Shown here one piece after another: positions 19,684-28,852 of a DNA stretch of 32,767 bases (positions are counted from its first letter, which is position 1; each line of letters starts with the position of its first letter). Below the pieces are notes generated by a model, which did not search any database, had not been told where the DNA came from, and saw only the letters and a program-made list of their open reading frames with translations. The stretch is from positions 1 to 32,767 of the forward strand of contig QMPQ01000012.1 of assembly GCA_003648635.1 (NCBI GenBank). The letters are read 5' to 3'. A program made the position numbers and the translations under genes. Source of the stretch: Bacteroidota bacterium. Its GTDB lineage: Bacteria; Bacteroidota; Bacteroidia; Bacteroidales; GCA-2748055.

Positions 19684-20945
19684 TGCCTGGGGAAAAGCGT
19701 TCATTATCGGAGCTGCTTGGGCAGGTAAAGGGGGCACTCGAAAAAGAGCTCCCTGACCATTACTGGGTCATTGCAGAAATCATGGAGCTGCGTGAGAATC
19801 GACATTGCTACCTGGAACTTATAGAAAAAAGTGAGGAGAACGACTCCCTCCTGGCCAGGGTCAGGGCCACCATCTGGGCTTCCCGGTACGACATGCTCCG
19901 CCCCTTTTTTGAGGCTTCGACAGGCAGCCCTTTAAAAAGTGGAATCAAGATTCTTTGCAAGGCATCGGTGGAGTTTCATCCCCTCTATGGTCTGAGCCTG
20001 AACATCACCGATATTGATCCCTCTTATACCCTGGGAGATCTTGCCCGGAAGAAGCAGGAGGTGATCCAGCGACTTCGTAAGGAGGGTGTTTTTGATATGA
20101 ACAGGGAGCTACTCTTCCCTCTTGTGCCGCAGCGCATCGCTGTGATCTCATCCGAAACAGCTGCAGGCTATGGCGACTTTTCGGAATCCATTCTGCACAA
20201 CAGTCATGGGTTTCGCTTTCAAACCACTCTATTTCCTGCGGTAATGCAAGGGGATGAGGCCCCGGCTTCCATCTCTTCAGCCATGGAGAAGATCTATGAA
20301 TCAGAATCCGATTTCGATTGTGTGGTTATGATCAGGGGAGGCGGTTCCAAAGCCGATCTGGAAAGTTTCAATCATTATGATCTGGCCTATTTCATTACTC
20401 AGTTTCCACTTCCTGTGATTACCGGGATCGGTCATGAAAGAGATGAATCAGTAGCCGATATGGTGGCTCACCATGGCTTGAAAACACCCACTGCTGTTGC
20501 AGAGTTCCTGGTGGATCAGTTATTGGCTTTTGAATTCCGTCTCTCTGCTCTGGCGGACCGGCTGCTCACCTCGGTACGAAACCGGGTACTGGGTGATCTT
20601 TCACGACTGGAGCGGTATCAGGGAGATATCATGCATCTAAGTAGGGGATTGCTTCAGAAGCAAGGCGAACAGCTCCGCCAAATCAGGGAACGATTACAAA
20701 GAGAGCTAAGCATACAGATGGACAAGAAAGGGGATTATCTTGCCCTGCTGGAAAAAAGAACAGAACTGGTCGATCCCAGGAATATTCTGCTTAGAGGCTA
20801 CTCCATGACTCTACTGGAAGGCAAAACCCTCAGGTCAATCAGAAACATTAAACCTGGAAGCCTCCTGGAAACCAGGCTCCATGATGGAAGCATTATAAGC
20901 AAAGTTGAACCTAGCTCTAAAACAAATGACAAAAGAGAAGATTAG
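19683..20945 (+). CDS. xseA: exodeoxyribonuclease VII large subunit
   Basis: SLSELLGQVKGALEKELPDHYWVIAEIMELRENRHCYLELIEK; RIAVISSETAAGYGDF; VVMIRGGGSKADLESFNHYDLAYFITQFPLPVITGIGHERDESVADMVAHHGLKTPTAVAEFLV. Confidence 0.95.
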   Translation: MPGEKRSLSELLGQVKGALEKELPDHYWVIAEIMELRENRHCYLELIEKSEENDSLLARVRATIWASRYDMLRPFFEASTGSPLKSGIKILCKASVEFHPLYGLSLNITDIDPSYTLGDLARKKQEVIQRLRKEGVFDMNRELLFPLVPQRIAVISSETAAGYGDFSESILHNSHGFRFQTTLFPAVMQGDEAPASISSAMEKIYESESDFDCVVMIRGGGSKADLESFNHYDLAYFITQFPLPVITGIGHERDESVADMVAHHGLKTPTAVAEFLVDQLLAFEFRLSALADRLLTSVRNRVLGDLSRLERYQGDIMHLSRGLLQKQGEQLRQIRERLQRELSIQMDKKGDYLALLEKRTELVDPRNILLRGYSMTLLEGKTLRSIRNIKPGSLLETRLHDGSIISKVEPSSKTNDKRED

Positions 20946-21120
20946 TTACAACGAGGCCGTTTCAGAGATAGAAACCATCCTCCAGAAAATCGAGGAAGGA
21001 AAGCTGGACGTGGATGAACTGGCCGAAAAAGTCAGCCGGGTCACAGACCTGCTGAAAATTTGCCGCGATAAGCTCTATTTTACTGAAAAACAGATTGGTG
21101 AAATACTGGATGAAGACTAG
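20926..21120 (+). CDS. xseB: exodeoxyribonuclease VII small subunit
   Basis: ATG at 20926 within ORF 20905..21120: MTKEKISYNEAVSEIETILQKIEEGKLDVDELAEKVSRVTDLLKICRDKLYFTEKQIGEILDED; adjacent to xseA. Confidence 0.92.
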   Translation: MTKEKISYNEAVSEIETILQKIEEGKLDVDELAEKVSRVTDLLKICRDKLYFTEKQIGEILDED

Positions 21121-21129
21121 TAATTGTTA

Positions 21130-24100
21130 CTATATATGCCTGGAAAGGGTTTCCAGCAGCTCACTGACCTTAATGGGCTTTGAGAGGTAATCATCGCACC
21201 CCGCCTCCCGGCTAACCTCCCGTTCTCCCGACATGGCATAGGCAGTCTGGGCAATCACAGGTAAAGAGGGACGTTCTTCTTTTATCCGCCTGGTACATTC
21301 ATAGCCATTGATTAGCGGCATATTGATATCCATCAACACTGCATCCAAATCGCTGTGCTCCCTGAACATCTTCATGGTCTCCTCTCCGTCCTTGGACCAG
21401 ATGATCTCAACCCCTGTGTCTTTCAGGGACTCAGACAGGAAATAGTAGTTGGATTGATCATCCTCGGCGATCAATATCTTCTTATCATCCCATGATCTCA
21501 GATTGCTGGATGGCGTTCGAAGAGCCGCTTCATATTTTAAGGGAACTTCGTTCCGCGGAAGGATGAACCAGAAGGTGGATCCCTCGCCCGACTTGGAGTC
21601 CACCCCAATGGTACCCCCCAGAATCTCCGCTAGGTTTTTTGAGATCGCCAGTCCCAGTCCGGTTCCGCCATAAAGCTTTGTCTTTGCCTCATGCCCCTGC
21701 ATGAAGCGGTCAAAGATCACCTTCTGCTTCTCCTCTCGTATCCCAATTCCCGAGTCCTTAACATAAAAATAAACCCCCTCAGGATGCTCTTGAATTCCAA
21801 GCACAATCTCCCCTTCCTCGGTAAATTTTACCGCATTGCTCATCAGGTTTACAAGGATCTGTTTCAAGCGGAAGGGATCTGTATAAATAGCCAGTTCATT
21901 GAGAGGCCAGTTCCACTCCAATCTGATGTTCACATCTTCTTTCCCGGTCCGCTTAATGTTCTGAATATACATCAGATGGAGTTCCTTGAAAAGTTCCCTG
22001 ACAAAACACTCTGCAATATGAACATTGACCTGTCCGGCTTCGATCTTGGCTATATCGATAATATCATCGATCAGTCGCATCAGATCGTCAGCCCCCTGGT
22101 TGATCTGTGCTATAAAATCTCTTCGCTCTTCGGGATTCAACTGTTCATCTGACAGCAGATCTGAAAACCCCACAATGGCATTCATTGGAGTTCTGATCTC
22201 ATGGGACATATTGGAGAGGAATGCTGTTTTCAGGCGATCCGATTCTTCAGCTTTATACTTAGCTTCCAATATCTTACGTTCCGCCTCTTTCCTTTCTGAA
22301 ATATTCTTTAAAATAAGGACCATGGACTCGGGCTTCCCCTCGCTATCGTAAATGGCGCCGGTGGAAACCTCCGCATCAAATGTAATTCCATCGGGACGAA
22401 CAACCTGGTACTCCAGGTTCTTCAAATATCCCTTCTTCCAGGTCTCAGCAAAATTCTGGATGGATAAGCGCCAGTGCATCTTGTTTATGAACCTGTATAT
22501 TTTCTGACCGTATACCAGTTCAGCATTCACATTGAATGCCTCAAGAAAAGCACTGTTAAAATCCAGAATCAGGGCAGTGGGATCCACTACAAGCATGGGA
22601 TCAGGTGAAGATTCAAAAACACGCCGTTGCCGCTCCTGGTTCAACCTCAGCTGGTCCTGATGCCTCCGTCTGTCAATAGCCAGTGCAATCTGATCGCTGG
22701 CAAATTCCAGCAATTCAGCATCCGATTGGGTATAAAAGATTTCTTCCGTATAGGATTGAACTGCAAATACTCCAATGGTCTTCCCCTCATGCTTCAAGGG
22801 GACCCCCAACCAGCTTACGCAGGGAGCCCCTACAGGTTCTATTTCGCCCTGTTGGGTCAATTCGTTTTCTCGTTCAACATCCACCACTTGTGCTTCACCG
22901 GTCTTGATCACAAAACTGGTCAGCGTCTTCCGGGCCGGGAACTCAGTAAAAGCATCTTTCTCATCCTCCATAAAGGGAAGGGTAAGGGTATCTGCTTCCT
23001 CGTTATATAGAGCCAGAAAACAGTTGGTGGTGTCCACTACTCTGCCCAGAGAATCCCTGATCATGCTATAGAGTTCATCCAGACTGTGTGTGCTGTTTAC
23101 TGCATTAGAAATATCAAAGAGTACCTGTTTGACCAACTCACCCCTCTTTCGTTCATTTATATCCTCATGTATTCCGGTCAGACGTGTGGTATTGCCTTCT
23201 TCATCAAAACTAACTGCCTTTCCCAGACTTCTTATCCACACATAGGATCCACTTTTATTCTTTAAGCGAAATTCTATATCGAAAGAGCCGTCACGATTTT
23301 TGATAACTTCCTGGACAGTCTGATACGAGATCTCCACATCATCGGGATGCTGCAGGGAGGTCCAGGTCGCTAAGGCTTGAGGTAACTCATCCGGTCCGTA
23401 CCCCAGCATAGAGAACCAGATAGGAGAAAGGTACACTTCATCATTAATCAGGTTCCAGTCCCAAAAGCCAAGGTTTGCACCTGAAAGAGCCAGATTCAGT
23501 CGCTCCTCACTTTGCTTGAGCGCATCGTCCGACTCCCTGGAATCGGTTATATCCCTGGCAACACCAATCACAGAATCAATGGCTTCTGATCTTCCGGTTT
23601 CCGGATAAAGCCGCCACTCGAAAGTGGTGTTACCATCGGCCCTCTCAAAATCAAATACGATTGTATCAGATTTCCCTGTCTTAAAAACCTTGTCAAGTGC
23701 CTTTTCCCAAAGATCCATCAGCTTTTCGGGAAAGATTCCCATTTCGCGGTGACTCTTATTTAAAAAATCTTTCAGGGGAATACCTGTTTGAGATGATGCT
23801 GTACCATTTACGTAGAGATGCCTGTGATCCCTGTCAAAATGCATGATCACATCAGGTGAATTCTCTGCCAGAGCCCGGAAGTGCTCCTGGGATTCCATGA
23901 GTGATCTGGTCAGTTTTTTCTGTTCATCTATATTCCTTGTAACCAATAAAATGTGCGGCACTTTGTCAATCTGGACGACAGACATTGAATTAAGGGTCCA
24001 GAATTTCTCTCCCGATTTTTTAATGTTTCGCCATTCGAATGAAACCCGTTTCCCAGTGGATGCTTTTTCGAAATACTTCCCTGCAACCTCAAGAGTATAA

Positions 24101-24693
24101 CCTTCATCACTAACAGAATAAGCAGCCATATCCAATGACTTAATATCCTCCTCTTCAAATCCGAAAATCTCAAGAAAGGTAGGATTGTAATCGGTAATCT
24201 TTTTGGTTTCATAATCGATCAGAAGGATGCCATCGTGGACCGAATTGAATATGGACATGTATCTGTCCCTGGATTCAAGCAGATCATGCTCTGCTTTCTG
24301 GCGCTGCTTGATGACATTGGCGTATTTTTGAGAAGAGTAAACCGAGGGGACCAGCTTGAAAAGTTGCTCTTTCTGTACAAAATCCCATATGCCGGATTCA
24401 AGTGTCTGGGCTGCTTTGCGGGCATTCTTTTCCCCCACCAGGTAGATTAGAGGTACTTCAGACAGGTAGGGGCCCATCTCCTCCTCAATCATTGCACGCA
24501 GAGAATCGGGAAGATCAAAGTCAGAGATAAGCAAATCGGGAGGGTCCTCAATCAATCTCAATCGTACCTGTTCACGCTCTTTGTAGTGACAATGTTGCAC
24601 ATCAAATTTACCCTTCTTCAGGTTAGCCAGCACATCATCAGTCAAAAGAGGATCCAGGTGCCAAAAACATACACTTAGTTTCAGACCTGCCAT
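21130..24693 (-). CDS. hybrid sensor histidine kinase/response regulator: degenerate REC - PAS x3 - GAF - PAS - HisKA - HATPase - REC
   Basis: Several PAS blocks (e.g. RYMSIFNSVHDGILLIDYET, HFRALAENSPDVIMHFDRDHRHLYVN), GAF-like region, FLSNMSHEIRTPMNAIVGFSDLL H-box, GTGLGLAISKNLAEILGG, C-terminal KILIAEDDQSNYYFL...DAVLMDINMPLINGYE. Confidence 0.95.
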   Translation of the reverse strand: MAGLKLSVCFWHLDPLLTDDVLANLKKGKFDVQHCHYKEREQVRLRLIEDPPDLLISDFDLPDSLRAMIEEEMGPYLSEVPLIYLVGEKNARKAAQTLESGIWDFVQKEQLFKLVPSVYSSQKYANVIKQRQKAEHDLLESRDRYMSIFNSVHDGILLIDYETKKITDYNPTFLEIFGFEEEDIKSLDMAAYSVSDEGYTLEVAGKYFEKASTGKRVSFEWRNIKKSGEKFWTLNSMSVVQIDKVPHILLVTRNIDEQKKLTRSLMESQEHFRALAENSPDVIMHFDRDHRHLYVNGTASSQTGIPLKDFLNKSHREMGIFPEKLMDLWEKALDKVFKTGKSDTIVFDFERADGNTTFEWRLYPETGRSEAIDSVIGVARDITDSRESDDALKQSEERLNLALSGANLGFWDWNLINDEVYLSPIWFSMLGYGPDELPQALATWTSLQHPDDVEISYQTVQEVIKNRDGSFDIEFRLKNKSGSYVWIRSLGKAVSFDEEGNTTRLTGIHEDINERKRGELVKQVLFDISNAVNSTHSLDELYSMIRDSLGRVVDTTNCFLALYNEEADTLTLPFMEDEKDAFTEFPARKTLTSFVIKTGEAQVVDVERENELTQQGEIEPVGAPCVSWLGVPLKHEGKTIGVFAVQSYTEEIFYTQSDAELLEFASDQIALAIDRRRHQDQLRLNQERQRRVFESSPDPMLVVDPTALILDFNSAFLEAFNVNAELVYGQKIYRFINKMHWRLSIQNFAETWKKGYLKNLEYQVVRPDGITFDAEVSTGAIYDSEGKPESMVLILKNISERKEAERKILEAKYKAEESDRLKTAFLSNMSHEIRTPMNAIVGFSDLLSDEQLNPEERRDFIAQINQGADDLMRLIDDIIDIAKIEAGQVNVHIAECFVRELFKELHLMYIQNIKRTGKEDVNIRLEWNWPLNELAIYTDPFRLKQILVNLMSNAVKFTEEGEIVLGIQEHPEGVYFYVKDSGIGIREEKQKVIFDRFMQGHEAKTKLYGGTGLGLAISKNLAEILGGTIGVDSKSGEGSTFWFILPRNEVPLKYEAALRTPSSNLRSWDDKKILIAEDDQSNYYFLSESLKDTGVEIIWSKDGEETMKMFREHSDLDAVLMDINMPLINGYECTRRIKEERPSLPVIAQTAYAMSGEREVSREAGCDDYLSKPIKVSELLETLSRHI

Positions 24694-24767
24694 CGGTAAA
24701 GGTTCATTCCATGGATATTAATCGAAAAATAGATAAAAATTCTTGAAACTCCATGATTCATAATGCA

Positions 24768-24796
24768 TTGTTATTACGTATTAGATTGTATTTTTG
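24768..24796 (+). promoter_or_regulatory. candidate promoter: TTG - N18 - TATTTTTG
   Basis: TATTTTTG at 24789-24796, exact TAnnTTTG; 24 nt from box start to ATG 24813. Confidence 0.45.
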
Positions 24797-24812
24797 TTGC
24801 AGTTTTAACATC

Positions 24813-26258
24813 ATGAATCTTTCGGATCATCTGCACCATAAAGTTTTTCAGATCATTGCATCTGTTGCTTCTGAAGAAAAGACTCCTTCCTATGTGATTG
24901 GAGGTTTTGTTCGGGATCTGCTTATTTCCGGTAGCAGTAGTGCTCCTAAGGATATTGATATCGTGGTGATTGGAAGTGGTATCGAGATGGCAGAAAAGGT
25001 AAGAGATGCCATCGGGGAAGAGATTCCTCTGAGCGTTTTTAAAAACTTTGGTACAGCCATGTTAAAGTGGGGTGATACCGAAATTGAGTTTGTGGGTGCC
25101 CGGAAGGAGTCCTACAGGCTCGACTCACGCAAACCCCTGGTAGAGAACGGAACCCTGGAGGATGATCAGAACCGGCGTGACTTCACCATCAATGCGCTGG
25201 CCATCTCCCTGAATCCAGGAGATTATGGTGAATTGTTGGATCCATTTGGAGGAGTCAAGCATCTTGAAGAGAAATTAATTACCACCCCGCTTGAACCGGG
25301 CAGCACTTTCTCGGACGATCCCCTGAGGATGTTGCGGGGGATTCGTTTTGCCACCACCCTCGGGTTCAGCATTGAAATGGAGACCCTGAATGCCATCCAT
25401 CAGTACCGACAGCGGATCAGTATTGTATCCCAGGAGCGCATAAGCGATGAGCTCAACAAAATAATGTTAGCCTTAAAGCCCAGCAAGGGCTTTCTGCTGC
25501 TGGATCAAACCGGCCTGCTAGAAATCATTTTCCCCGAATTTCACCAGATGAAGGGGGTGGAACAGGTGAATGAGCAGCGCCATAAAGACAACTTCTTCCA
25601 TACCCTGGAAGTACTTGATAACATCGCCCTGAAGACAGACGATCTGTGGCTCAGGTGGGCCGCCCTGCTCCACGATATCGCCAAACCCCGGACCAGGAAA
25701 TTTGAGCCAGATATAGGGTGGACCTTCCATGCGCACGAGTTTATCGGGGCCAAAATGATACCTGGTATTTTCAGGAAAATGAGACTCCCACTTAATGAGA
25801 AGATGAAATATGTGCAGAAGCTGGTGCAGCTGCACCTTCGCCCCATCGTCCTTTCGCAGGATATTGTCACCGACGCGGCAATAAGACGACTGATATTTGA
25901 TGCCGGAGAGGACCTGGAAGACCTGATGACACTCTGTGAAGCAGATATTACTTCCAAGAACGAAAGGACAGTCAAACGGCACCTACGGAATTTCAAGGTG
26001 GTAAGGCAAAAGATAAATGAACTGGAGGAGCGGGATTCCATCCGCAATTTTCAGCCACCCATCTCAGGCGATGATATTCAGAAAGTATTTGGAATACCAC
26101 CTTCACGACCGGTAGGTATAATTAAGAATGCCATCAAGGAAGCCATACTCGATGGTGAGATCCTCAACAATTTTAATGCTGCCTACCTGCGGATGCTGGA
26201 GGAGGGTGAGGCCTTGGGACTCATTGTCCACCACGAGCTGAAAAGAGAGAAGGATTAA
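24813..26258 (+). CDS. CCA-adding-type tRNA nucleotidyltransferase with HD domain
   Basis: Internal ATG 24813: YVIGGFVRDLLISG...KDIDIVVIG, DQNRRDFTINALAISLNPGDYGELLDPFGGVKHLEEKLI, DDPLRMLRGIRFATTLGFSIE, RWAALLHDIAKP (HD). Confidence 0.93.
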   Translation: MNLSDHLHHKVFQIIASVASEEKTPSYVIGGFVRDLLISGSSSAPKDIDIVVIGSGIEMAEKVRDAIGEEIPLSVFKNFGTAMLKWGDTEIEFVGARKESYRLDSRKPLVENGTLEDDQNRRDFTINALAISLNPGDYGELLDPFGGVKHLEEKLITTPLEPGSTFSDDPLRMLRGIRFATTLGFSIEMETLNAIHQYRQRISIVSQERISDELNKIMLALKPSKGFLLLDQTGLLEIIFPEFHQMKGVEQVNEQRHKDNFFHTLEVLDNIALKTDDLWLRWAALLHDIAKPRTRKFEPDIGWTFHAHEFIGAKMIPGIFRKMRLPLNEKMKYVQKLVQLHLRPIVLSQDIVTDAAIRRLIFDAGEDLEDLMTLCEADITSKNERTVKRHLRNFKVVRQKINELEERDSIRNFQPPISGDDIQKVFGIPPSRPVGIIKNAIKEAILDGEILNNFNAAYLRMLEEGEALGLIVHHELKREKD

Positions 26259-27306
26259 TATCTATCACCAGGGGCAGGTGATCGCTGATTCCTCCCTTGT
26301 AGCTATATCCCTCATATGTTCTTTTTGGTTTGATCCCACCATAGCTCAGATCTTCAGTTAATAGTGGTGCTAAGAGTAGCGTGCTGACAGCAATGGAGGA
26401 TTGCTGCAAGGATTGCAGAACCAGAACCTGGTCGATAGGACTCCACTGACCCCTGTATTTATAAGTCCCCTTTCCATTTTCAGGAAGCATTGGTGTGAGC
26501 GAATCTCCCCCAAACCTGGCCTTTCTCAATGGTTCCATGGTATAAGCCTCATAGGCATCGTTGAAATCGCCTGCAGCCATAATCAAAGCGCGCTGCCTTA
26601 CTGCATACACCGAATCCATGTGCTGCGCCACCTGAGCGGTCTGACTCCTTCTCAGATCAGCTGTAGCTCCCGCACCACCGTATTTGGAGAGCAGGTGTAC
26701 AAGGAAGATATCCAGGGTATCATGGCCCCAGGACAAAGAGATATGCATAAGATCCCTGGTCTCAGAAACAGGAGGAATGAATGGTAGTACTTCCCACTGA
26801 ACAGATTCGATCTTCCCCTTGCGGACCAGGCAGGCCACATCCATACCCCGGTGGTCATTGCTCTCCATGTGCATGTATGTGTAGTGGTAAGGGCCCAGAA
26901 TTGGATGAGCGCTCAGATCCTCCAGTACCAGGGCGTTTTCCACTTCGCAAAGTGCTACCAGCTCAGGCGGGTCCCCCCTTCCCGAAGCAATAATTACTTT
27001 GGCCAGTGCGGTAAGTTTGTCCCGGTATCTGGACCAGGTCCAGTGACGAAGCCCCTGGGGTGTAAACTCATCATCGCCCGCCGTAGAATCATTATCGGGA
27101 TAAAACAGGTTTTCAACGTTGTACCAGACAATGCATCTTTCACCCCGGGTAACCGAGCTTGCGAGCTCAGCGGAGCTAACCGAGCTTGCGAGCTCAGCCG
27201 AGCTAACCGAGCTTGCGAGCTCAGCGGAGCTAATCGCCTGGGCCGGAAGATCTACAGTACCAAAAAATAAGAGTAAAAACAGATGCCCTGCACCACTTAG
27301 CTTCAT
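26221..27306 (-). CDS. endonuclease/exonuclease/phosphatase family protein, secreted
   Basis: ORF 26221..27357, ATG at 27306 gives signal peptide MKLSGAGHLFLLLFFGTVDLPAQA; CIVWYNVENLFYPDND, LVALCEVENALVLEDL, AAGDFNDAYE, PIDQVLV, YKGGISDHLPLVIDI. Confidence 0.93.
   Translation of the reverse strand: MKLSGAGHLFLLLFFGTVDLPAQAISSAELASSVSSAELASSVSSAELASSVTRGERCIVWYNVENLFYPDNDSTAGDDEFTPQGLRHWTWSRYRDKLTALAKVIIASGRGDPPELVALCEVENALVLEDLSAHPILGPYHYTYMHMESNDHRGMDVACLVRKGKIESVQWEVLPFIPPVSETRDLMHISLSWGHDTLDIFLVHLLSKYGGAGATADLRRSQTAQVAQHMDSVYAVRQRALIMAAGDFNDAYEAYTMEPLRKARFGGDSLTPMLPENGKGTYKYRGQWSPIDQVLVLQSLQQSSIAVSTLLLAPLLTEDLSYGGIKPKRTYEGYSYKGGISDHLPLVIDINPSLFSARGGQ
27151..27231. repeat. 3-copy tandem repeat, 27-bp unit aaccgagcttgcgagctcagcggagct
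   Basis: Copies 27151-27177, 27178-27204, 27205-27231 are identical except one G/C change in the middle copy; in frame in the minus-strand CDS as (SSAELASSV)x3. Confidence 0.97.
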
Positions 27307-27335
27307 ATGGAATTGATATACTGAAGCGCAGCTGA

Positions 27336-28778
27336 TCAGCCAGCTCCACCAATCCACTCATAAGCTCCCAGGTCGGGTGCCAGATCATCCAGCCGGCTGT
27401 TGCCATTCAGGTCTGTAGGAAATTCAGTAGCATGGTCGGGAAGTCCCGCATCAATGGCCGGGGAAAGGCTGTCCAGTTCGTAGACCACTGGAATTGAATC
27501 GAACAGGGGTTCTTCGTTGTTGATGATATTTGTGAAGAGCGGATCCTCCAGGTAAGAGAGACTGTCCTCATGAATGCGTGTGAGGCAATAGTCGAAGAGA
27601 TAGTTGAGCTGCAAATTATTATAACTCTCAATCAATAGTTCCATGGAATGAGAACCATAGATGATGGAATTTGAGAATGAAGCATTCTCAAATTCTCCAT
27701 CCGGGTATAGCACGGGTATATCATTCTCATCATAGGTGACGAAATAGTCTCTAAGTAAGACTGCAGGCAGTTGTCTGTTGGAGAAGCCATTGGGCCAGTA
27801 GTTGGCAAATGTGCAGTGGGTAAAATCGTAATCCCCACCATAAATCAGGGCCAGACTGCTTCCACCACAGTCGCCCACCACCAGATTACTCCCGCTTACA
27901 GCAGCATTCAGGGCATAGACCCCACTGGAACTCATACGGTTGATCAGGGTATTGTCGATATGAAGGTCAGGCATCAATCCCGACTCCGGTGTAGCACTGA
28001 TCAGGATCCCAATGGTTCCATTATGGATTTCTGTATTTGAAATCCTGTTATTGAAGCTGCTTCCCGAAAAGTAGATAACTCCCCACTGACCGGGTATTTG
28101 GTCATAGAACTCTTCCAGCCTATCGCCCCCAAACCAGACAGGCTCCTCCTGATTGCCATTCACCTGTAAAGAACCAGCAACATAAATGAATGCATCCTTA
28201 TGCAGGTGGACCTTCACCCCCGGATCCATGGTCAGCGAAGCCAGGGAATCCACATAGAGATAATCGATTATCAGGTAGGGTTTATCCGCCGGCCAGGTGG
28301 TGCTTTGATCAATGATCTCTCCGCCTATCATATGCACATCCTGTCCCCAGGCCACCAGGTCCACATCCTGAATGTTTCCATTAGCCTGGAACACAATGGA
28401 GTCCTGGATGCGAAGAATCTCATCCGAACCATTGGGATCGAGGGTGGCCTCTACGAATACATACATGCTGTCGTTGGGAGCAAGATCAAGATCGGAAAAA
28501 CGAAGACCCGAGGTTCCGTCCACATTGATCCTGAAGACCGAAAATGCACCTCCGGCCAATTCTATCTCATCGATCTTAATAAAGTTCTTATGGGGATTTT
28601 TAACCTTGAATGCTTTGGTAGCTGTACCGATGGTGGTAAAAACCGTATCAAAAAAGAGGGTGTCCAGGGTAAATTCCAACTTTGCATCGCTGTCCTCAAT
28701 AAAGTTACGCTCCGGCTGGCATGAGAAAAAGAGTGCCAGCGGAATCAGGACCAGGATTAAAAAGTTGCGAATACCCAT
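27336..28778 (-). CDS. lipoprotein with probable right-handed beta-helix region
   Basis: Lipobox LIPLALFFSCQ; LEFTLDTLFFDTVFTTIGTATKAFKVKNPHKNFIKIDEIELAGG; later ISNTEIHNGTIGILIS, FSNSIIYGS; C-terminal DLNGNSRLDDLAPDLGAYEW. Confidence 0.85.
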   Translation of the reverse strand: MGIRNFLILVLIPLALFFSCQPERNFIEDSDAKLEFTLDTLFFDTVFTTIGTATKAFKVKNPHKNFIKIDEIELAGGAFSVFRINVDGTSGLRFSDLDLAPNDSMYVFVEATLDPNGSDEILRIQDSIVFQANGNIQDVDLVAWGQDVHMIGGEIIDQSTTWPADKPYLIIDYLYVDSLASLTMDPGVKVHLHKDAFIYVAGSLQVNGNQEEPVWFGGDRLEEFYDQIPGQWGVIYFSGSSFNNRISNTEIHNGTIGILISATPESGLMPDLHIDNTLINRMSSSGVYALNAAVSGSNLVVGDCGGSSLALIYGGDYDFTHCTFANYWPNGFSNRQLPAVLLRDYFVTYDENDIPVLYPDGEFENASFSNSIIYGSHSMELLIESYNNLQLNYLFDYCLTRIHEDSLSYLEDPLFTNIINNEEPLFDSIPVVYELDSLSPAIDAGLPDHATEFPTDLNGNSRLDDLAPDLGAYEWIGGAG

Positions 28779-28828
28779 CTGATCGTTTTGTTCTTAACGC
28801 AAAAATGGGGAAAATAATATGAGAATGC

Positions 28829-28836
28829 TATTTTTG
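28829..28836 (+). promoter_or_regulatory. Bacteroidota-type -7 box TATTTTTG
   Basis: Exact TAnnTTTG, 24 nt from box start to ATG 28853. Confidence 0.4.
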
Positions 28837-28852
28837 TTGCAAAGCTATAAAC

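Noticed and set aside
27151-27231. CRISPR-like interpretation of the tandem repeat
   Set aside because: Copies are directly contiguous with no spacers and lie inside a CDS; no cas genes nearby.
27119-27316. Plus-strand ORF containing TELASSAEL repeats
   Set aside because: Arises because the 27-bp unit is near-palindromic; the minus-strand EEP protein has clear signal peptide and catalytic motifs.
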